From: Hyphomicrobiaceae bacterium
GTDB lineage: Bacteria > Pseudomonadota > Alphaproteobacteria > Rhizobiales > HXMU1428-3
DNA length: 5,537 nucleotides
Reading direction: 5' to 3'
NCBI GenBank assembly: GCA_028285025.1
Contig: JANQQH010000003.1
Coordinates: 1-5,537, forward strand
The position numbers and the translations under genes were made by a program. Shown one piece after another: positions 1 to 5,537 of the stretch; positions within the stretch are counted from its first letter, which is position 1; each line of letters starts with the position of its first letter. Under the pieces are notes generated by a model that was not told the origin of the DNA, ran no database searches, and was given only the letters and a program-made list of their open reading frames with translations.

Positions 1-1132
1 TTGGATAGCCTTGGGGTGGTGCTGGTTGCACCCCGCGCACGGGCGCACATGGGGCCATTTGCTGTTGCAAGGCTGGTGATGCACTCAAACTGGCATCGGC
101 CTGCGATAAAGCTTGGCCCATAGCAAATTCACTTTCCAAGCGTGGGTCATGTCCGGCCAGGGGTGGTGACACAGGTTGACCGTGAGGCGCTGGCATCACC
201 CCTGGAGCACCGCCCATTTGCGCTTGAGGAGGCTGCCCCATTGGCCCTGGTTGAACGCCAACACCTTGCGGCGGACCTGGCAGTGCCGCAGGAACTTGGC
301 CTATTGGCGGTTGGGCAGATTGTGCTTGGAATGCCTGACCTTGTGGTTGCCCCTGCGGTTGACCTTGCGGCAAGCCCATACCTTGCCCGCCAATTGGGGG
401 CATGCCTTGAACAGATGCATCAGGATCCATACCACTGTTTAATCCGCGGGCTAACTCAGCATTAGCTTGGGGCGCATCAGATTGAGAAAAATCTGGTTGA
501 CCGCTGAAATCGCTGGTCATTGCATTGACCTCTGGTGCAAGCGGGTCCTGTCCCATATCTGGGTTATTCGTCTGAGGGGTCTGCATAACAGCAGGACCTT
601 GTCCAGCCATGGCATCCATTGACCCGCCAGCAGCCGGATCAATAGCCACATCCCCGCCACTGGCAACACCAAGGTCTTCTGGCACACCAAAATCTACATC
701 TTGAGGAGCTTGAGGTTGTTCTTGTCCCCCAGCTTGAGCCTGAGACTCAAAACCATCCATCAATTGATCAGCAGGATTTGCACTTGCTGTCAAATCATCA
801 TTCGACACACCAAGATCTGCACTCATACCACCGAGAATATCGTTAATTTGGTCTGCTGTTTGCTCAGCTGTTGGAGCATCAGAATTTTGCAACACACCTC
901 CGGCTGGCTGTTCTTTAACTGCCGCAGGTGGTTGAACCACTTGCGTAAGATCCATAATTCCAGCATCAGTCGCACCACCAGGAGCAGGTACTCCACCTGG
1001 CCCACCAGCGTCCGCATCATTAATACCATTATTAGAACTAAGCCCCTCAGAGCTTTCGCCCTCTATCATACTCTTGATAGAAGATAAAAGTTCGTCCATA
1101 GAAACATTAGGAGCTTGGCCACCACTGCTCAT
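1..1132 (-). CDS. popZ: PopZ-like (DUF2497) polar organizing protein, N-terminal 377 residues, partial
   Basis: The frame is open from an ATG at 1132-1130 to the window edge, so the C-terminus is missing. Residues 11-25 (SMDELLSSIKSMIEG) match the conserved N-terminal helix of PopZ/DUF2497 proteins, typically of the form MEEILASIRRII. The rest appears disordered: residues 26-240 are acidic and rich in Gly, Ala, Asp and Gln, and residues 241-328 are a Pro/Gln/Gly/Met-rich tract with no Asp, Glu, Lys or Arg, including GQPQGQPQGQ near 257-266. There is no Trp and almost no Lys. In Caulobacter, PopZ is a cytoplasmic pole-localised scaffold of about 177 residues: the N-terminal helix binds clients, a Pro/Asp/Glu-rich linker follows, and C-terminal helices oligomerise it to tether the ParB-parS centromere. 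This protein already exceeds twice that length before any C-terminal domain appears. AAAGG at 1147-1143 is a plausible ribosome binding site. In many alphaproteobacteria valS follows popZ, so it may lie just left of the window (inference). The family call rests on the N-terminal motif and overall architecture; another low-complexity protein is possible. Confidence 0.72.
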   Translation of the reverse strand, partial: MSSGGQAPNVSMDELLSSIKSMIEGESSEGLSSNNGINDADAGGPGGVPAPGGATDAGIMDLTQVVQPPAAVKEQPAGGVLQNSDAPTAEQTADQINDILGGMSADLGVSNDDLTASANPADQLMDGFESQAQAGGQEQPQAPQDVDFGVPEDLGVASGGDVAIDPAAGGSMDAMAGQGPAVMQTPQTNNPDMGQDPLAPEVNAMTSDFSGQPDFSQSDAPQANAELARGLNSGMDPDASVQGMPPIGGQGMGLPQGQPQGQPQGQAFQAQSAQPPIGQVPAALPGPPQGVGVQPGPMGQPPQAQMGGAPGVMPAPHGQPVSPPLAGHDPRLESEFAMGQALSQADASLSASPALQQQMAPCAPVRGVQPAPPQGYP

Positions 1133-1453
1133 TTTAGCGCTACCTTTAAAAAATTTCCCCGCTTGAATGCACAATCACTATGATCTTGTTCTTAACCAAT
1201 ACAGAAAGGCACCCCAAAATCATATTTCTGGCTCTTACAAACCATAAAAGCAACCATGCACCACCCTGGCAACTTACATGAATCTCTCACATAAGACCAA
1301 GACAAAAAATGCATCAAGACCGTCTCAGATACTTCTTTGGAAGGCCCATCAGTAACCGCGTTTTAACGCTATAAACACTCATCAGCAACCATAGACTAGT
1401 TCTAAAGTCATCCCCCAAAACGGACGATAAACGTTAGATGATACGCTCTTGCA

Positions 1454-1647
1454 TTAAGTGCGGAAAAATCAAAGATAAAAGCCCTGACAAGGTCGTGAAC
1501 GTTATGATGATTAACCAATCTCAGTCCGTCCATCAAACTGCTTAAAGAGCCACACCCGACAACCTTACAGTTTAAACCCAATTGCACTCATTTTTAATCA
1601 TGATCACAATCTAAAAAAATCCAACCTGTAAGTTTTGCCGCACTTAA
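1454..1647. repeat. Widely spaced imperfect inverted repeat (15 bp, 14 matching)
   Basis: TTAAGTGCGGAAAAA at 1454-1468 is matched on the opposite strand by TTAAGTGCGGCAAAA (1647-1633). The arms share 14 of 15 bases, including an exact 10-bp core, and enclose 164 bp without a gene. A further pair, TTGCATT just outside the left arm and AATGCAA just outside the right arm, is offset by several bases. No target duplication is evident. It could be a decayed mobile element, the closing stem of a structured RNA, or coincidence in AT-rich DNA. Confidence 0.35.
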
Positions 1648-1723
1648 AAATTACCAATGCAAAAGAAAAACACTTATTTTGCACCCGTACCCTTATATCG
1701 CACACCCTTTAATACAAAGCGAC

Positions 1724-1769
1724 AAAATTTGTTCACTTACACACAACTCGTTTGTGTGAAACAATTTTT
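1724..1769. repeat. Long imperfect palindrome, possible hairpin
   Basis: The core is CACACAA (1740-1746), a five-base loop, and TTGTGTG (1752-1758), a perfect 7-bp stem. Outside it, AAAATTTGTT (1724-1733) faces AAACAATTTTT (1759-1769), which pairs imperfectly. On the plus strand the stem is followed by a T-rich run (TTTTTCTTT from 1765), so it resembles an intrinsic terminator. However, no plus-strand gene precedes it. It could end an unrecognised small RNA or be a protein binding site. Confidence 0.35.
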
Positions 1770-1836
1770 CTTTACTTTTGAGATGCTTATAACCTCTAAT
1801 TCGGATGTCGTTTGCACCAAGAATAAATCCATTTTG

Positions 1837-2003
1837 CTAGGTCTTGTTAACAAATTACAAGACAAAAGAATTTGGAGAAGTTTTTGAGCAAAATTTCGTT
1901 AGATATGCGCAAGGATATCGGGCATATCTCAAGAATATCTGATGAAATTGCAGCCCAAAATATCCCAAATAATTTAGTCATGAAATTTGTCAACAAGACC
2001 TAG
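1837..2003. mobile_element. MITE-like element with 20-bp terminal inverted repeats and flanking CTAG
   Basis: The left end (1837-1856, beginning CTAGGTCTTGTTAACAAAT) and the reverse complement of the right end (2003-1984, beginning CTAGGTCTTGTTGACAAAT) agree at 19 of 20 bases. The outermost CTAG on each side can be read as a 4-bp target duplication; IS5-family elements are known to target YTAR sites, and CTAG fits. Excluding both CTAGs, the element is 159 bp, too short for a transposase. That suggests a non-autonomous element mobilised in trans, or an internally deleted insertion sequence. Inside, AGATATGC (1901-1908) and GCATATCT (1922-1929) form an 8-bp stem. Short frames of about 40-50 codons read across the interior on both strands and stop inside the end repeats. 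They have no ribosome binding site and look like non-coding remnants. The IS5 link is an inference from the target site only. Confidence 0.6.
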
Positions 2004-2105
2004 ATTGTATTCGCAAGAAAGAATAAAGCCACATCAGTGACGATTTTTTCTATAAAAGTCTATCTACTCACATAAAAATAAGGTATCAAAACTCTAATAA
2101 ACAAC

Positions 2106-2136
2106 GTTTAGAATAAACATTGCTTAATCAAGCAAT
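2106..2136 (-). terminator. Weak candidate terminator of the small secreted protein gene
   Basis: ATTGCTT (2119-2125), a four-base loop and AAGCAAT (2130-2136) form a perfect 7-bp stem starting about 18 bases past the stop codon of the minus-strand gene. Read on that strand, it is followed by GTTTATTC, a poor U-tract. This in turn is part of a second small hairpin with GTTTA and TAAAC arms around GAA (2106-2118). The position is right for a terminator, but the stems are AT-rich and the U-run is broken. Confidence 0.35.
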
Positions 2137-2153
2137 CTACCTAGAAGCACAGT

Positions 2154-2495
2154 CTAATCCACATAAATATTAAACCGAAGATATCCTGGACCAAAAAAGT
2201 CTTGTTGAAAGCGCCAAAAATCAAGATATTCTCTTTCAACTGTCCAACGACAATGACCAGCGCAATGAATCCAGCGCCCTGTTGGCAGCCTAACTTCCCT
2301 GCCCCCTTTTCTTGAAGGACGAATAGCAACCGTGACCGATTTATTTGGATTATATCTGCTCGTAACGCGCATATAGCGGTAGCCATTTTTATAAGATTTT
2401 GCTGTTGCCTTATCACACACAAAAGCAGTGCTCGACACAAATGGCACGACCAAACCCAATATGAGTATAAATTTTGATAGATATGAACCAGGCAT
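2154..2495 (-). CDS. Small predicted exported protein of unknown function (113 aa)
   Basis: I do not recognise a named family. Residues 1-24 look like a Sec signal peptide: Lys8, then a hydrophobic core (FILILGLVVPFV, 9-20) and a likely cleavage site after Ser-Thr-Ala24. The mature protein would be about 89 residues, strongly basic in its first two thirds (Lys/Arg-rich 29-74), with cysteines at 27, 78 and 82. The segment HCAGHCRWTVEREYLDFW (77-94) holds a Cys-x3-Cys pair that could form a periplasmic disulfide, and the tail is aromatic (FFGPGYLRFNIYVD). It could be a periplasmic or secreted protein; Cys27 is not in a good lipobox, so a lipoprotein is unlikely. The ATG at 2495 is chosen, with AGGAG 11 bases upstream. 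A TTG at 2501, in frame and 5 bases from the same AGGAG, is a real alternative and would add two residues. The signal peptide and the matching ribosome binding site make this a credible gene. The overlapping frame at 2141-2440 is a shadow. Confidence 0.72.
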   Translation of the reverse strand: MPGSYLSKFILILGLVVPFVSSTAFVCDKATAKSYKNGYRYMRVTSRYNPNKSVTVAIRPSRKGGREVRLPTGRWIHCAGHCRWTVEREYLDFWRFQQDFFGPGYLRFNIYVD

Positions 2496-2532
2496 GTGCA
2501 AAAACTCTCCTAATTAGGACATAATGATTGAT

Positions 2533-2562
2533 ACTATAACTTCTTTTTCACAAAGAGAAGTT
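2533..2562 (-). promoter_or_regulatory. Palindrome and -10-like box upstream of the small exported protein gene
   Basis: Bases 2538-2548 and 2552-2562 are near-perfect inverted repeats: an 11-bp stem with one G-T pair around a three-base CAC loop (AACTTCT and AGAAGTT as the outer arms). On the minus strand, TATAGT (2538-2533) directly abuts it and resembles a -10 box, which would put transcription start near 2526 and give a leader of about 30 bases. The palindrome would then cover the -13 to -37 region, as expected of a repressor operator. No good -35 box is visible, so an activator-dependent promoter is also possible. All of this is inferred from position and symmetry. Confidence 0.35.
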
Positions 2563-2662
2563 AAATCCTCAAAATATGGTTTTCTTATAATCAATATCAA
2601 AAAATCTGCCTATCACATAATATAAAGTCTTGCGCCTTTTGCCCCGAAGCGTTACACAAGCT

Positions 2663-2690
2663 TTCACTTCCACTCATATGAACATACATA
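2663..2690 (+). promoter_or_regulatory. Possible promoter of tRNA-Leu
   Basis: TTCACT (2663-2668, four of six bases matching TTGACA) is followed after 16 bases by TACATA (2685-2690, a weak -10). Transcription would start about 10 bases before the tRNA, a normal short leader for a stand-alone tRNA gene. The match is modest and other AT-rich hexamers nearby could serve. Confidence 0.3.
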
Positions 2691-2706
2691 GCGTTTCAAG
2701 CTTCAT

Positions 2707-2795
2707 GCGGGCGTGGTGGAATTGGTAGACACAAGGGACTTAAAATCCCTCGATTGGAAACGATCGTGCCGGTTCAAGTCCGGCCGCCCGCACCA
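2707..2795 (+). tRNA. tRNA-Leu (anticodon UAA), complete with encoded CCA
   Basis: This is a full class II cloverleaf. The acceptor stem GCGGGCG (2707-2713) pairs perfectly with CGCCCGC (2785-2791), followed by discriminator A2792 and a genomically encoded CCA (2793-2795). The anticodon stem is AGGGA (2734-2738) with TCCCT (2746-2750) around the loop CTTAAAA, placing TAA at 2741-2743. It therefore decodes UUA (and UUG by wobble). A long variable arm occupies roughly 2751-2768, as expected for tRNA-Leu, and the T arm has GCCGG and CCGGC around TTCAAGT. Length, the A discriminator and the large variable arm all fit leucine. It stands alone, with no other tRNA next to it, and no duplicated 3' end elsewhere in the window suggests integration here. 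Confidence 0.96.
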
Positions 2796-3183
2796 TTTAA
2801 AGCCAATTCTTCAAGATAACCGATTGATTTACAAGTATTTAGCCTTTAACAGCGAAGGTTTTGGCTAATTTGAGGTTTATTATGGTTGTTGTTTTGAACA
2901 TGCCTTCAGATTAAGTTTCTCTCATTCAATTTTCAGCTCTCATAAAAACTAAGGAGTAAGGATACGGCTATCTGTTGTAAATGGTTGAAGATTTACTAGT
3001 CTCTTTATTTGATAATCAGTACAGATGATCAAAGACTTTCCCAGATAGTTATCTGAAAGGAGGCAAAAGATGATAATTTTATTCCAACTCATAACCCGTT
3101 TTAGTCGCCAGATAGGAGCGCGCGAGTTATCAATTTTATTATGGCCCCTGCCACGGCTAAAACTGTCCGAGGTTCTGGACTGG
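2796..3183. other. Spacer between tRNA-Leu and oxyR, no convincing gene
   Basis: No recognisable protein or RNA gene lies in this 388-bp stretch. It contains a possible weak terminator after the tRNA and a hairpin immediately in front of a perfect AGGAGG. That site precedes an ATG at 3070 opening a 78-codon frame (to 3306), which overlaps the 3' end of oxyR on the opposite strand. Its product has no familiar motif, so I do not call it a gene. I see no clear intrinsic terminator for oxyR on the minus strand. Confidence 0.5.
2839..2882 (+). terminator. Weak candidate terminator after tRNA-Leu
   Basis: TTAGCC (2839-2844) pairs with GGCTAA (2863-2868) around an 18-base loop, with an alternative inner stem CCTT/AAGG (2843-2846 with 2855-2858). 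Only a broken T-run follows (TTTGAGGTTTATTAT). It lies about 45 bases past the end of the mature tRNA. Position fits; stem strength is marginal. Confidence 0.3.
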
Positions 3184-4077
3184 TCATGTGCTTTGGGCTT
3201 CTTTTTTTACAATCGCTCCAATCTCCATGAGTTGGTCGACCAATGGATTGGTCTTACGCCATATCATTCCAATTGTTCTACTTGGTGCTGGCTTCGCAAA
3301 TCGTGATACGGAAACATTTGCAGAACGTGTCTCGAAAGCTTCGGCCATTTCGGGGATTAATGTCACACCAATACCGGAACTGACCATCTGAACAAGTGTT
3401 GACAGAGAACTACATTCCATAATTGTACGTGCCGTCCTGCTAGAAGCATTACAAAAAGAGAGCGCTTGTTCACGGAAACAATGTCCTTCTTCTAATAGCA
3501 GTAGTTGAATTTCTGGTAAATCTGATATGTCGGGTACGGGCAAAAAAGCATCACTTTCCGGACGCACCAACAAAAATTCTTCCTCAAATAACGCAAACTC
3601 TCGCAAAGCTGGTTCTGATACTGGTAACGCAACAATGGCAATATCCAACTTGGAGACAAGTATTTGTTCTAGGAGTGTTTGCGTAATTGCCTCTTTGGGC
3701 TCAAGAACAAGGTCCTTAAATCGTGTGGATAAGGCTTTGATCAGTTTTGGTAACAGGTAGGGGGCGACAGTTGGAATAACGCCAATACGAAGGCGTCCGG
3801 AAAAGGCACCAGAATGGCGTTGTGCAAACAGGCTCAGGTCCTCCACTCGTTGTAAAATCTCGCGTGTATGCTCCAGAAGATCTTCACCTCTAGCAGTTAA
3901 TCGAACTTCACGTGCCGAGCGTTCTACAAGTGGCCCACCCATGAGGGTTTCTAATTCTTTAATCTGGAGCGATAACGCTGGCTGCGAGATAAAACAGGAT
4001 TCAGCCGCTTTTCCAAAATGTCCATGGGTTGCCAACGCTTCAAAATATCTAAGTTGTTTAAGGGTAAGAGCTATCAT
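3184..4077 (-). CDS. oxyR: OxyR-type hydrogen peroxide-sensing LysR-family transcriptional regulator
   Basis: This is a full-length LysR-family protein of 297 residues (OxyR is usually about 300). The N-terminal winged helix-turn-helix spans roughly 5-62 (LKQLRYFEALATHGHFGKAA, then SQPALSLQIKELE), and the substrate-binding-like sensor domain about 93-292. The diagnostic feature is LLLLEEGHCFREQALSFC: Cys200 and Cys209, spaced exactly as E. coli Cys199 and Cys208, which form the peroxide-induced disulfide. The following SSLSTLVQMVSSGIGVTLIPEMA also matches OxyR closely. Oxidised OxyR is known to activate peroxide-defence genes such as katG from DNA sites next to the promoter. Here it is transcribed divergently from katG across 99 bp, the classical arrangement, so katG is almost certainly a target and autoregulation is likely. 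The ATG at 4077 matches the usual OxyR N-terminus; no strong ribosome binding site precedes it, suggesting modest expression. Extra cysteines occur at 28 and 222, besides the redox pair. Confidence 0.93.
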   Translation of the reverse strand: MIALTLKQLRYFEALATHGHFGKAAESCFISQPALSLQIKELETLMGGPLVERSAREVRLTARGEDLLEHTREILQRVEDLSLFAQRHSGAFSGRLRIGVIPTVAPYLLPKLIKALSTRFKDLVLEPKEAITQTLLEQILVSKLDIAIVALPVSEPALREFALFEEEFLLVRPESDAFLPVPDISDLPEIQLLLLEEGHCFREQALSFCNASSRTARTIMECSSLSTLVQMVSSGIGVTLIPEMAEAFETRSANVSVSRFAKPAPSRTIGMIWRKTNPLVDQLMEIGAIVKKEAQST

Positions 4078-4105
4078 TTGAAAAACTTATGAGAAATATT
4101 TGAAA

Positions 4106-5537
<1,432 letters not shown>

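Larger units (their letters stand above)
1133..1836. other. AT-rich intergenic region with no convincing gene
   Basis: This 704-bp stretch lies upstream of the PopZ-like gene and ends at the MITE-like element. The longest open frame here (plus strand, 1657-1887, 76 codons) lacks a Shine-Dalgarno sequence, has no recognisable motif, and runs through the left repeat of the element, so I treat it as chance. The stretch must contain the promoter of the PopZ-like gene, but I found no -35/-10 pair good enough to mark. Two structures stand out: a 15-bp imperfect inverted repeat at 1454-1468 and 1633-1647, and a long imperfect palindrome at 1724-1769. Both are listed separately. Confidence 0.6.

Noticed and set aside
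142..1087. Open frames opposite or in other frames to the left-edge gene (142-465, 176-442, 701-1087 plus; 823-1029 minus)
   Set aside because: They overlap the 377-codon PopZ-like frame, which has a family motif and a continuous open frame to the edge; the others show no motif or ribosome binding site.
1657..1887. 76-codon plus-strand frame in the AT-rich spacer
   Set aside because: No Shine-Dalgarno, no recognisable protein features, and it crosses the left end of the MITE-like element.
1850..1981. 43-codon minus-strand frame inside the MITE-like element
   Set aside because: It starts at an ATG (1981) without a ribosome binding site and stops inside the opposite terminal repeat; no transposase motif.
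2199..2208. GTCTTGTTGA, identical to ten bases of the MITE-like element's end
   Set aside because: It lies inside the small protein's coding sequence with no longer match or target duplication, so it is probably coincidence.
2141..2440. 99-codon minus-strand frame
   Set aside because: Overlaps the 113-residue exported protein gene in another frame; that gene has the signal peptide and the AGGAG, this one has neither.
2707..2795. tRNA-Leu as a genomic island integration site
   Set aside because: No copy of the tRNA 3' end elsewhere in the window and no integrase gene.
3188..3760. Plus-strand frames at 3188-3391 and 3527-3760
   Set aside because: Both are antisense shadows of oxyR, which is full length with conserved redox cysteines.

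Overview
The window looks like chromosomal DNA of an alphaproteobacterium. The main clue is a gene at the left edge whose N-terminus matches the polar organizer PopZ (DUF2497 family), a largely alphaproteobacterial family. Genes are moderately GC-rich, while the spacers between them are AT-rich. I cannot place the organism more precisely than the class.

Layout, left to right. (1) Bases 1-1132, minus strand: the first 377 codons of a PopZ-like protein, cut by the window edge, with a very long disordered Pro/Gln/Gly-rich region. (2) Bases 1133-2153: a gene-poor AT-rich spacer of about 1 kb. It holds a 167-bp MITE-like element with 20-bp terminal inverted repeats flanked by CTAG (1837-2003), plus two weaker inverted-repeat structures. 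(3) Bases 2154-2495, minus strand: a small, probably exported, basic protein of unknown function, with a near-perfect palindrome over its presumed promoter. (4) Bases 2707-2795, plus strand: a complete tRNA-Leu(UAA) with encoded CCA. (5) Bases 2796-3183: no convincing gene, but a hairpin next to a perfect Shine-Dalgarno sequence precedes a doubtful ORF. (6) Bases 3184-4077, minus strand: an OxyR-type LysR regulator with both redox cysteines. (7) Bases 4177-5537, plus strand: catalase-peroxidase KatG, diverging from oxyR and cut at the right edge after its N-terminal catalytic domain.

The clearest functional unit is the divergent oxyR-katG pair. A peroxide-sensing activator sits head to head with its classical target across a 99-bp AT-rich spacer containing two exact 10-bp direct repeats (AATATTTGAA). 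One of these overlaps a plausible katG -35 box, so OxyR is likely to control both genes from here. The other genes have no evident link to this pair.

I see no clearly new multi-gene system. The points most worth following up are the unusually long low-charge linker of the PopZ-like protein, the MITE-like element, and the small exported protein with its palindromic promoter.
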